Below are positions 28,055-36,578 of a stretch of 64,000 nucleotides of DNA, in pieces (the stretch's first letter is position 1; every line of letters starts with the position of its first letter). The position numbers and the translations under genes are program-made. Under the pieces are notes generated by a model. It made no database searches. It saw nothing but the letters and a program-made list of their open reading frames with translations, and was not told where the DNA came from. Source of the stretch: Planctomycetota bacterium (GTDB lineage: Bacteria > Planctomycetota > UBA1135); contig QQUA01000013.1 of the NCBI GenBank assembly GCA_008501825.1, positions 62,001 through 126,000 of the forward strand, in the 5' to 3' direction.

Positions 28055-29008
28055 CTAAATCTGAACGCCCTGAGGCAGAGAACCGGTCAGGATTTGACAG
28101 ATTTCCAAATAGCGAGCTCGAGTTTTGCCGAGTACCTCAGCCGGGATGTCCGGCGGCGGCGGTTGCCGGTTCCAATCGGAGACTCCTCGCAAGTAAGCCC
28201 GGACGATTTCCTTGTCGTAGGAAGGCGGCTCTTGACCGGAAACCACTTCTCCAGCCGGCCAATAGCGAGAAGAATCCGGGGTCAAAACCTCGTCGATTAA
28301 AACCAACTCCCCATTCAAGCGGCCGAATTCGAATTTGGTATCCGCCAGGAGAACGCCTTTTTCCGCCGCTTTCTCGCCGGCTTCCTTAAACAGACGGAAA
28401 CTCAAGGCGCGAATTTTCTCCGCTTCTTCGGCGTTGCCGATGATTTCCACCGACTGGTTCCAACTGATGGGTTCATCGTGGTCGCCGTGGTCCCCTTTGG
28501 TGGTGGGAGTCAGCAAGACTTCCGGCAAAACGTCGGAATTGGCCAGCCCGGCAGGCAGCTCGTGATCCCACAATCTTCCGGTCTTGGCATATTCACGAAA
28601 ACCGCTGCCGGCCAAATAGGCCCGCAGGATGATTTCCACGTCCACCCGATCGGCTTCGTAGGTGTAAGTCAGGCGGCCGCGTAGGGGCTCGTAGAAGGCT
28701 TCGGGCAAGCCGGGAACTTGTTCCGGCTCCACACTGATGCGAGCGGAGGGCAACCAATCGGCCACCCGCCGGTTCCAGTATTCGGTGATGTGGGTCAGGA
28801 CCTTGCCCCGGTCGGGAATGGTTTGGGCCATGACCACGTCAAAGGCACTCAGCCGGTCGGTGGCCACCATCAAAAAACGACCGGGATCTTCAGGCCGGCG
28901 ATACAGATCGCGGACCTTGCCTTTGTAGAAAAGCTCCCAACCGGGGATCTCCAAGCCGCCGGCGTAGCCTTGGCTTGAGGAAGACGAGGCAGGCGTTGCG
29001 GGATTCAT
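28055..29008 (-). CDS. purC: phosphoribosylaminoimidazole-succinocarboxamide (SAICAR) synthase
   Basis: Joins CAIR and aspartate with ATP in step eight of purine synthesis. The 317-residue form is of the longer bacterial/eukaryotic type. Seen are YKGKVRDLY (nucleotide loop), VATDRLSAFDVVM, GSGFREYAKTG, LLADTKFEFGRLNG and LIDEVLTPDSSRYWP. An N-terminal serine-rich stretch of about 15 residues precedes the fold. It is divergent from aroA with 58 bases between start codons. Confidence 0.95.
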   Translation of the reverse strand: MNPATPASSSSSQGYAGGLEIPGWELFYKGKVRDLYRRPEDPGRFLMVATDRLSAFDVVMAQTIPDRGKVLTHITEYWNRRVADWLPSARISVEPEQVPGLPEAFYEPLRGRLTYTYEADRVDVEIILRAYLAGSGFREYAKTGRLWDHELPAGLANSDVLPEVLLTPTTKGDHGDHDEPISWNQSVEIIGNAEEAEKIRALSFRLFKEAGEKAAEKGVLLADTKFEFGRLNGELVLIDEVLTPDSSRYWPAGEVVSGQEPPSYDKEIVRAYLRGVSDWNRQPPPPDIPAEVLGKTRARYLEICQILTGSLPQGVQI

Positions 29009-29066
29009 GGGCGGATTTTAATCGCCGGGCGAGTCTAAGGGAGAGAGGTGCGTAGAATCTGCCGCC

Positions 29067-30353
29067 ATGGGGCTGCCAATTTCCCGGCCGACCATTCAAT
29101 TGCCAGGCTGCAAGTCGCTGTCGGCCAGGGTTTTGTTGACTGCGGCCAGTAGTTCCGGAGTCAGCCGGCTGAAAGGGCTGAGCGAAGCTCGCGACACTCG
29201 CGAGTTGATCGCCGCACTTGAGCAGTTGGGGGTCGCCATCCAAGCCGAGGCTGACCAGCAGTGGCGAGTCGAAGGGCTAGGCAAGCCGGCCGAGACCTGC
29301 GGTTTGCGCATCGATGTCGGCGAAGGCGGTTCCACTTTCCGCTTTTTGACCGCCTGGTTGGCGGCGGGAAACAATGACGTGGTGTTGGAGGGGGCGGCTT
29401 CCCTGTTCGCCCGACCGCACCAACCGTTGTTGGACTTCTTGGAACGGCATGGGGCCCGGTTTGAGACGGCTTCAGCCCCAAGCGGAAGAAAAGCCCTTCG
29501 ACTTTTGAGCTCGGGTTTGCAGGGAGGGCTTTGGCGACCGCCGATTCGGCCTTCCAGCCAGTACTTGTCGGCCGCCTTGCTCGCTTCTGCCTGGTCCGGG
29601 CCGATCGAGGTCCAACTTCCCGGAGTTGATGGGGGTGGAGAATTGCCATCCAGCGGCTATCTCGACCTGACCCTGGAAGTTCTTCGGGCTTTCCGCGGGC
29701 CGCTGGCGGTCCAAGCCCGGCCGGGAGGCTTTCACATCCAGCCGGGAGCGGGCCGAGCTGGCGACTTCGTCGTCGGGGGCGATCCTTCCGGGGCGACTTT
29801 CTTCTTGGTGGCCTTGATCCTGACTCAAGGGGCGGCTCGATTGCAGGCGCCCTGGTCGGCGGTGCATCCCGAAGCCCGGTTGTTACGCCACCTTTTCGAC
29901 GCAGGCCTGCTCGAGGCCGATCAAGACGGGGTGCAGGCCACCGGCCGGAATCCGTCTTTTCCCCTGAAGTTCGATCTGGAACAGGCTCCCGACGCCGGCC
30001 CGGCTTTGGCCGTCCTCGGCGCCTTCCTTCCGGAAGGGTTGACCCTGGAGCGGGTCGACCGTTTGCGGCACAAAGAATCGGATCGGGTAGAGGGAATTTT
30101 GAAACTTCTCCAACAACTGGGACGGCCGGTTCGTCTCGACGGCAATCAATTGCAGATTCCACCGGCAACGCCGCCGCCGTCACGAGCCGGGCGCGGGACT
30201 TACCATCCACAGGGAGACCATCGCCTGGCCATGGCGGCAGGTTTGGCCCAACTGCAATGGCCGGATTTAACCGTGGCTCAACCCTCATGCGTAGACAAAT
30301 CCTTTCCCGGTTTTTGGGACCAACTCCAAAGGCTGGTAGCCTCCCTGGATTGA
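29067..30353 (+). CDS. aroA: 3-phosphoshikimate 1-carboxyvinyltransferase (EPSP synthase)
   Basis: Transfers enolpyruvate from PEP to shikimate-3-phosphate in the pathway to aromatic amino acids. The 428 residues cover both inside-out domains. Recognised are the shikimate-phosphate site SSQYLSAALLAS, LRHKESDRVEGI, and GDHRLAMAAGLAQL near the end. The N-terminal loop reads LPGCKSLSAR, whereas the family has PGSKSxSNR: K16, S17 and R21 are kept, but the first Ser is Cys15 and the Asn is Ala20. PEP-site changes of this kind can alter affinity for PEP or glyphosate. Its stop overlaps the next ATG (TGATG). Confidence 0.92.
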   Translation: MGLPISRPTIQLPGCKSLSARVLLTAASSSGVSRLKGLSEARDTRELIAALEQLGVAIQAEADQQWRVEGLGKPAETCGLRIDVGEGGSTFRFLTAWLAAGNNDVVLEGAASLFARPHQPLLDFLERHGARFETASAPSGRKALRLLSSGLQGGLWRPPIRPSSQYLSAALLASAWSGPIEVQLPGVDGGGELPSSGYLDLTLEVLRAFRGPLAVQARPGGFHIQPGAGRAGDFVVGGDPSGATFFLVALILTQGAARLQAPWSAVHPEARLLRHLFDAGLLEADQDGVQATGRNPSFPLKFDLEQAPDAGPALAVLGAFLPEGLTLERVDRLRHKESDRVEGILKLLQQLGRPVRLDGNQLQIPPATPPPSRAGRGTYHPQGDHRLAMAAGLAQLQWPDLTVAQPSCVDKSFPGFWDQLQRLVASLD

Positions 30354-31699
30354 TGGCTTCCCTGCGTTCGAAAGCCCCCCGGCGGCCTTGGGCAAAGCGA
30401 CCTTCCCGTTGGTGGCTCCGTTGGTGGTTAGGTAGTTTGGTTGTCCTATTTGCCTGTTCCAGCGGGGACGCCAATCAACCGGTGGAAGAGCGACTCGAAC
30501 GCTATATGACCGAGCGCCGAGAGTTGCGCCCGGAACAATGGCTGGAATTGGCTGCCGCCGCGGAAAAAGGCCAGGATTGGGAATACGCCGCCTATTCGCT
30601 GGATCGAGCCAAATTGGGCCACCCGGAATTGGCTCAGGATTTGGAATGGATTCAGCGTCGGGTGCGAGCGGCGGAATTCCTCGACGACTCGGAGACCGCT
30701 GCCGGCCTTCGAAGTCGCTGGCTCGAATTGGAACCGGAAAACTTCCTGCTGGCCGTGGACCAAGCCGACGATTGGCAGCGCATGGGGCGGGGAGCGGAGG
30801 CCCGCCGCCTTTTGGAAGGATTCCGCCAGCATCGGGAACATCGTCCGGCGGCCCTGCAAGCCTTGGCGGTTTTGTTGGAAAGAGACGAAGCCTTCTTGGA
30901 AGCCGCCCAAGTCCTGGAAGAATTGGCCTCCGAATCGGAACCGGAGCGGGCCCAAATCCTGTTTCAGGAAGCCAGCCGTTTGCGCGAGACGGGGGGCGAT
31001 TTAGGCGGGGCTTTGGAAAGCTTGGAGCAATCCCTGGCCGGGGTCGATTTGGAAGAAGAGGAACGGCGCACTCTGGAACGCTTGAAAGCCTTTGAAGAAG
31101 GTGAGCCGCAAAGCGTCGCCGATGCCGTGGCTTTGATGCGGATGCACCCGGATCCGGATTATCGTTTCCGCGGCGCCATTTATTTGAGCCGGGGACCCTT
31201 TCCCGACCAACTCCGAGTGTTCGCTTCGGTTTTAGGGGACCCGGATACCCGGGTGGTTCGAGTCGCCATTCGGGAGTTGTCCCTTCGGGGCGACGACGCT
31301 TGGGCTCCCGAAGTCGGAGCCTTGCTGGCCCACGCCGATCCCCAAGTTCAATTGGCGGCGGTGCAAGCCTTGGAACGGATCGGTACTTTCGATCAGCTTC
31401 CAAGCTTGGTCGACTTGTTGCTTCCCGAAGACCGAAGTTTGTTTCGGGCCACGCGCAAAACTCTGGAAGCCATCAGCGGCCATCGCATCGGAGCGGAATT
31501 GGATCCGAAACTGCCTCGGCGCCAAGAAATTGCCGCCGAATGGCGCAAGTGGTTGGCGGAAGGACCCAAGCCCGCCGAACCCCTTGAAAACCAAAAGGAA
31601 ATCTCCGATCCCGAGCAAGCTCAAGAAGCTTTGCTGGAATCGTGGAAACAAAAGGCCGACGGTTCGTCCTCAGAATCGTCCGAGGAGAAACAAGAATGA
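30353..31699 (+). CDS. TPR/HEAT-repeat lipoprotein
   Basis: 448 residues. A strongly basic and tryptophan-rich n-region leads to a membrane segment ending LGSLVVLFAC, a lipobox with C35 as the likely lipidated residue. TPR-like helices span about 45-260 and HEAT-like repeats about 270-400 (for example DPDTRVVRVAIRELSLRGDD and HADPQVQLAAVQALERIG). The tail is acidic and serine-rich. The start at 30353 gives one-base overlap with the aroA stop. A longer upstream frame lies inside aroA and is rejected. It overlaps galE by four bases. A role in envelope protein assembly is possible but not shown. Confidence 0.75.
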   Translation: MASLRSKAPRRPWAKRPSRWWLRWWLGSLVVLFACSSGDANQPVEERLERYMTERRELRPEQWLELAAAAEKGQDWEYAAYSLDRAKLGHPELAQDLEWIQRRVRAAEFLDDSETAAGLRSRWLELEPENFLLAVDQADDWQRMGRGAEARRLLEGFRQHREHRPAALQALAVLLERDEAFLEAAQVLEELASESEPERAQILFQEASRLRETGGDLGGALESLEQSLAGVDLEEEERRTLERLKAFEEGEPQSVADAVALMRMHPDPDYRFRGAIYLSRGPFPDQLRVFASVLGDPDTRVVRVAIRELSLRGDDAWAPEVGALLAHADPQVQLAAVQALERIGTFDQLPSLVDLLLPEDRSLFRATRKTLEAISGHRIGAELDPKLPRRQEIAAEWRKWLAEGPKPAEPLENQKEISDPEQAQEALLESWKQKADGSSSESSEEKQE

Positions 31700-32670
31700 A
31701 GGTTTTAGTCACCGGTGGCTGCGGCTACATCGGCAGCGCCACCGCTCGTTTGTTACGCCGTCGCGGGCATGAAGTGGAGGTTTTGGACAATCTTTCCGAA
31801 GGCCACCGCGCCGCCTGGGACGGCCCCTTTACCGAATTGGAATTGCTGGATCGGGACGCTCTTCACGGTTGGTTGCAAGCCAAACAATTTGACGGTTTGA
31901 TCCATTTCGCCGCCCGTGCCTACGTCGGCGAAAGCGTGTTGCAACCCGAACGATATTGGCGCAGCAACGTAGTCCCCTTGATTCATCTCACCGAGGCCTT
32001 GGAAGGGGTTCCGATCGTGTTTTCCAGCACTTGTGCGGTTTATGGAGAACCGCCGGTGGATCGCTTGGATGAAACTCTGCCGAAAGCCCCGATCAATCCA
32101 TACGGAGCTACCAAGGCGGCGGCGGAACGATTGCTTTCCGACCGCGACGGCGCCGGTCACGGCAAATATGCCGCCTTGCGCTACTTCAATGCCGCCGGAG
32201 CGGAAGAAGACGGCAGCCACGGAGAAGATCACGATCCGGAAACTCATTTGATTCCCCTTGCGGTTCACGCCGCCTTGGGCTTGGGCAAGGCTTTGACCGT
32301 ATTTGGCAATGACTGGCCGACCCCGGACGGCACTTGCGTTCGCGATTACATCCACATCCTTGACTTGGCCGAAGCCCATTTGTGCGCCTTGGAACGGTTG
32401 TGGCAGGGAGGGGACTCCGGGCAGTGGAACGTAGGAACCGGCCGAGGCGCCTCGGTATTGGAAGTGATCCAAGCGGTAGAAAAAGCCGCCGGCCGTCCGG
32501 TACCTTGGTCCCCTGGACCCAGGCGCGCCGGGGACCCGCCCTTTTTAGTCGCCAATGCAGATAAGGCGGCCAAGGATTTGGGCTGGAAGGCGCAGTGGAC
32601 CGACTTGGATGCCTTGGTGGCTACGGCGGTAGCTTGGCATCAAAGTCATCCAGCCGGTTACTCCAGCTGA
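31696..32670 (+). CDS. galE: UDP-glucose 4-epimerase
   Basis: Interconverts UDP-glucose and UDP-galactose (or the N-acetyl forms) for envelope sugars. It is an extended short-chain dehydrogenase of 324 residues: NAD-binding VTGGCGYIGSATA, the serine segment VFSSTCAVYGEP, the catalytic NPYGATKAAAE (YxxxK), and GTCVRDYIHILDLAEAH. The start is the ATG at 31696, overlapping the previous stop as ATGA. GalE relatives with other sugar specificity exist, so the exact substrate is inferred. Confidence 0.9.
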   Translation: MKVLVTGGCGYIGSATARLLRRRGHEVEVLDNLSEGHRAAWDGPFTELELLDRDALHGWLQAKQFDGLIHFAARAYVGESVLQPERYWRSNVVPLIHLTEALEGVPIVFSSTCAVYGEPPVDRLDETLPKAPINPYGATKAAAERLLSDRDGAGHGKYAALRYFNAAGAEEDGSHGEDHDPETHLIPLAVHAALGLGKALTVFGNDWPTPDGTCVRDYIHILDLAEAHLCALERLWQGGDSGQWNVGTGRGASVLEVIQAVEKAAGRPVPWSPGPRRAGDPPFLVANADKAAKDLGWKAQWTDLDALVATAVAWHQSHPAGYSS

Positions 32671-32699
32671 TTCTCGATCTTGGTGACCGAATCGAACCC

Positions 32700-34268
32700 A
32701 TGTTGCGAACTTCCCTCCTCCTGTCCCTCCTGGCTTTCGGTTTTGGCCGGCAGGAGCCGTTGCCGCCTCTGAAACCGGTTCTGGAATCCATCACCATCGA
32801 AGAATGTGAAAGCTTGGTCCAGGTTTTGGCCGGGCCGGCGATGATGGGGAGGGCCACTCCTTCCGCCGGCTTGGACAAGGCCGCCGCTTTCGTCGAAGAA
32901 CAGTTGCAGTCTTTAGGGCTGGAACCGGCAGGTCCCGACGGCAGTTATCGCTTGCCTTATGACTTGCCTTGTTTGGTGCCGGCGGAAGGTACCGCCATGA
33001 GTTGGGCTTTCCCCGGCAAGGAAGCCGCGACGTTGAAAGTGGGTGCCGATTTCGTACCGATCGCCGGTTCCAAAGAAGCCTCCGCCCGAGGAGAAGCCGT
33101 CTTCGCCGGCTTTGCCATTCAAGCCCCGAAGGAGCGCTGGAAAGATTTGGATCCGCGCAAAATCCGGGACAAGGTGGTGTTTGCTTTTACCGGCGAGCCG
33201 CGGGAAAACGATCCCAAATTCCGCGGCTTCGAGGGCGCCGACCCTTCCAAATACGGATCGATCCTGCACAAAATTCAAGCCGTGGCGGAAGCCGGAGCCG
33301 CAGCCTTGGTGTTGGTCCCGGATCCGCATCGCTATCCGGAACACGATGGCCCCATGGACGGGGTCGCCCCCTACGGTTTGCGGGAAGGCATCCGTGCCGA
33401 ACAGATCAGTCGGATATCCCGCTGGCCCAAAATTCCGGTTTTTAGCGCCAGCCGAAAAGTGGCATCGGAAATTTTCGGAACCGACATGGAAGCTCACTTC
33501 GCTTCTTTGAACAAGAAAAAGAAGAGCAAGCTTCTGGAGCCGAAAAAAATGGTGGAAGTCGCTTTAAGCGCCGCCTGGGAAGGAAAGAACTTGAGCTACT
33601 ACAACTTGGCCGCTCGTCTTCCCGGCACGGACGGCGACGGCGAAGTCGTGATCTTGGGCGCCCATCTGGATCACGTTGGAAATAACTTGGGTCCGGCAAT
33701 TTTCGGGATGGGTTCTCAAGCCATTCATCCCGGTGCCGATGACAATGCCAGCGGCAGCGCCGCTCTGTTGGAAACCGCCCAAGCCCTGGCTTCCTTGAAA
33801 CCCAAAGAAGACATTTTATTTCTTTGGTTCACCGGCGAAGAAATTGGCTTGCGCGGGTCCATGGCCTATTGCCGGGATCCTCTTTATCCTCACGACAAAA
33901 CCATCGGCATGCTCAACATGGACATGGTAGGGCGCGGGGATCGGAAGAAGATGAACATCGGCGGCCTTTGGAGTCGCCCGGAATGGGCCAAGCTGGTAAA
34001 GGCCCAGGCCAAGCGAGCCAAAATCCGGTTGAAGCTGGATTTGAATCAAGGCCGCGATCTCTACGCTCGTAGCGATCAATATGCCTTTCATCGCCAGGAT
34101 GTTCCAGCCTTGTTCTTTTTCGAAGCCGATCTGAACGATAACAAGGTTTACCATCAACCTGGAGACGTGCCGGAAACCATTGATGCTCGCAAGATGACTG
34201 AAATAACCAAACTGTTTACGGCTACGGCCTTCGCCTTGGCGGTGGAAGGAGAACGTCCGGCCCGATGA
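32700..34268 (+). CDS. secreted M28-family zinc peptidase with PA insert
   Basis: 522 residues; hydrophobic N-terminus MLRTSLLLSLLAFGFG looks like a signal peptide. A protease-associated (PA) domain occupies about 110-280. The M28 di-zinc core follows with GAHLDHVGNN, HPGADDNASGSAALLE, WFTGEEIGLRGS and MLNMDMVGRG, which supply the His, Asp and Glu metal ligands, and the final His region LNDNKVYHQPGD. Such enzymes are aminopeptidases or carboxypeptidases acting outside the cytoplasm. It is followed 16 bases later by dacB. Confidence 0.9.
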   Translation: MLRTSLLLSLLAFGFGRQEPLPPLKPVLESITIEECESLVQVLAGPAMMGRATPSAGLDKAAAFVEEQLQSLGLEPAGPDGSYRLPYDLPCLVPAEGTAMSWAFPGKEAATLKVGADFVPIAGSKEASARGEAVFAGFAIQAPKERWKDLDPRKIRDKVVFAFTGEPRENDPKFRGFEGADPSKYGSILHKIQAVAEAGAAALVLVPDPHRYPEHDGPMDGVAPYGLREGIRAEQISRISRWPKIPVFSASRKVASEIFGTDMEAHFASLNKKKKSKLLEPKKMVEVALSAAWEGKNLSYYNLAARLPGTDGDGEVVILGAHLDHVGNNLGPAIFGMGSQAIHPGADDNASGSAALLETAQALASLKPKEDILFLWFTGEEIGLRGSMAYCRDPLYPHDKTIGMLNMDMVGRGDRKKMNIGGLWSRPEWAKLVKAQAKRAKIRLKLDLNQGRDLYARSDQYAFHRQDVPALFFFEADLNDNKVYHQPGDVPETIDARKMTEITKLFTATAFALAVEGERPAR

Positions 34269-34284
34269 ACGCAGGAGGGATCGG

Positions 34285-35739
34285 ATGCTGAGCCGCCGCG
34301 GGCGAACGGCTTTTCTGGCCTTGTGGCTATGCCTTGGCTGGGGAGCTGAAGTTGCAGCCGCTCAAGAAAGTCGCTTGGAACGGCGGCTGGACGGGCTGAT
34401 TCGGCCGGTGGACTCGGAGCGGGACATCCACGTGGCGGTGGCCATCGAATCGTTGCACGGAGAAGAGATCTTCCATCATCAAGCCGATCGCCTGATGGTG
34501 TTGGCTTCCAACACCAAATTGGTGACCACCGCCGCCGCCCTTTTGGCTCTGGGGCCGGAATACCGGTGGAAAACGGAAGCCCATCTCCAAGGGGAGGAAC
34601 TTTGGATTCGCGGGACCGGCGATCCCTCCTTGCGGGTGTTAGCCGATGCCGACCCGATCAGCGAATTCGCCGACGGCTTGGCTCAAGTGTTGAAAGCGGC
34701 GGGCAAATCCCGTTTATCCAAAATATGGATCGACGCTCGGGCGTTCGGAGCCGAAAACCGGCCGAGCTTTTGGCCCGAAGATCAATGGCATCAATATTAC
34801 TGCGCCCCAAGCGCCGCTTTGGTGTTGGAAGCCGGCTGTTTGGTCTTGGAATTAACGGAAGGAGATCGGCGCCCCCGGTGGCGCCCGCAACTGCTGCCGT
34901 CCCTGGAAATGGACTTGCGCAACAATCCCCGAAGCGGAGTCCTGGCGGCCTGGTGGCGCACTCCCGATCAAGCTCTCAACGTCCGAGGAAGTTTGAATCG
35001 GCCGATGGTCACGCGCTTGGCGGTTCAGGAACCGGTGGGCATCTTCGCTCGCTGGTTGCGTCGAGCCTTACAAAACCGCGGCATCCCGGTTCAAAAAATG
35101 GAACTTCTGTTGCAACCGGAAAAAGGACCGCCTCGGCCCAAGGGAAAAGTTTTTTGGCAGCATCGCTCTCATTGGAATTTGAAACAGGCAGTCACCGTCG
35201 CCAACAAGCACAGCGATAATTTCACCAGCGAAATGCTGTTGCGCAGCTTGGCGGTGGAAGCCGGCCGGATTGGCACCTTCCACAACGGCGCGGAAAGAGT
35301 GCGGGAAATCCTCGCCGAAGCCGATCTGAATCCCGATCTATACGCCATTCACGATGGCAGCGGCATGGGCCGCAACGCCCAAGGCACGGTTAACCGTTCC
35401 ACTCCGGCGGCTTTGTGTACTTTGATGCAAACCATGGCCGCCACCGAACTCGGACCGATTTATTTTGATTCCTTGCCCATCGGCGGGCAGGAATTACGGT
35501 TGGCCAAGCGATTTCGAGACGACGTCTTTCAGCCGGCCAGAGTTCGAGCTAAAACCGGTTGGATTCGCGGCGCCAGCAGCCTGAGCGGTTTCTTGTTGGC
35601 ACCGGACGGAACCGTATTGGTTTTTTCGATCATCGTGAATTATCGCAAGGACGGCACCCCGCGAACCAACAACGCCCGTTTTAAAACCTTGCAAGAAAAC
35701 ATCCTGGAGGAAGTGCTTCGCTCATGGCCCTTGTCTTAG
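34285..35739 (+). CDS. dacB: D-alanyl-D-alanine carboxypeptidase/endopeptidase (PBP4, S13 family)
   Basis: Trims or cleaves peptidoglycan cross-links in the periplasm. The 484 residues begin with a signal peptide (LALWLCLGWGAEVAAAQ). The three penicillin-binding motifs are present: S75-x-x-K78 (SNTK), S310-D-N312 (HSDNF) and K423-T-G425 (AKTGWIRG). An insert between the first two is typical of S13. A clear ribosome site (GGAGG) precedes the ATG by about seven bases, the best in this operon. Its end overlaps the next gene by 16 bases. Confidence 0.94.
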   Translation: MLSRRGRTAFLALWLCLGWGAEVAAAQESRLERRLDGLIRPVDSERDIHVAVAIESLHGEEIFHHQADRLMVLASNTKLVTTAAALLALGPEYRWKTEAHLQGEELWIRGTGDPSLRVLADADPISEFADGLAQVLKAAGKSRLSKIWIDARAFGAENRPSFWPEDQWHQYYCAPSAALVLEAGCLVLELTEGDRRPRWRPQLLPSLEMDLRNNPRSGVLAAWWRTPDQALNVRGSLNRPMVTRLAVQEPVGIFARWLRRALQNRGIPVQKMELLLQPEKGPPRPKGKVFWQHRSHWNLKQAVTVANKHSDNFTSEMLLRSLAVEAGRIGTFHNGAERVREILAEADLNPDLYAIHDGSGMGRNAQGTVNRSTPAALCTLMQTMAATELGPIYFDSLPIGGQELRLAKRFRDDVFQPARVRAKTGWIRGASSLSGFLLAPDGTVLVFSIIVNYRKDGTPRTNNARFKTLQENILEEVLRSWPLS

Positions 35740-36578
35740 AGGAAGCTCGGCATCGTTGTCTCGAAATTGCTCAAGAAGCCGGGGACATCCTGCTGCAATG
35801 GCAAGACAAATTGGAAGCGGACAAAATCGGCCGCAAATCCAGTTCTCGAGATCTGGTCACCCAAGCCGACTTAGCTTCAGAAGCCATCGTGCTCCAGCGT
35901 TTGCGCGAGTTTTTCCCGGAGGACGGAGTCTATGCCGAAGAAAGCGGCGTCCACCAACCGGAAGCCGAAGCGGTCTGGTACGTCGATCCTTTAGACGGCA
36001 CGGTCAACTTCGTCCACGGTTTGCCACAATGGGCAGTATCCATGGCGCGGGTTCGAAACGGCCAACCGGAGTTGGCGGTGGTGCACGTGCCCAAGCTCGG
36101 CGAAACCTATCACGCGGCCCTGGATCAAGGGGCTTACCTCGGTGACCAAAAGCTTCAGGTATCCGCTACCCATGAATTGGACCAGGCTTTGTTGGCCACT
36201 GGCTTTCCTTATCAGCGCCAAACTTTGCTGGACAACAACCTGGAGAATTTCAACCGCTTGTTTTTGCTGGCACGAGATTGTCGTCGCATCGGAGCGGCGG
36301 CGGTGGACCTGGCTTACGTCGCCGCGGGCCAACTGGATGCCTTTTGGGAATTGCATCTGGGACCCTACGACGTAGCCGCCGGAGCCCTTTTGATTCGCGA
36401 GGCCGGCGGCGTGGTGGACACCATCGTTCCCGGCGGCGATTGGCTTCACGGAGCCAACATCCTGGCCGGTCCCGCAGCCCTGGTGGCCGCCGTGCGTGAG
36501 GTTCTGACCGCCGGACGCGATCGCGACTATCCGCCTCTGGGACACCGGCCCCAGCCTTCCGCCGGTTCGAACTCGTGA
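35724..36578 (+). CDS. inositol-monophosphatase family phosphatase
   Basis: 284 residues with the family's two motifs: DPLDGTVNFVHG, which supplies metal-binding Asp residues, and GPYDVAAGALLIREAGG. EES in YAEESG adds a metal ligand. These magnesium-dependent phosphatases hydrolyse inositol-1-phosphate, fructose-1,6-bisphosphate or similar esters, and SuhB-like members also bind RNA polymerase. The substrate cannot be fixed. It overlaps dacB by 16 bases and the following gene by four (GTGA), so it is embedded in the operon. Confidence 0.9.
   Translation: MALVLEEARHRCLEIAQEAGDILLQWQDKLEADKIGRKSSSRDLVTQADLASEAIVLQRLREFFPEDGVYAEESGVHQPEAEAVWYVDPLDGTVNFVHGLPQWAVSMARVRNGQPELAVVHVPKLGETYHAALDQGAYLGDQKLQVSATHELDQALLATGFPYQRQTLLDNNLENFNRLFLLARDCRRIGAAAVDLAYVAAGQLDAFWELHLGPYDVAAGALLIREAGGVVDTIVPGGDWLHGANILAGPAALVAAVREVLTAGRDRDYPPLGHRPQPSAGSNS

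Noticed and set aside
29161-31403. Long minus-strand frames opposite aroA and the HEAT lipoprotein
   Set aside because: Low-complexity Arg/Pro composition and full overlap with recognisable genes on the other strand.
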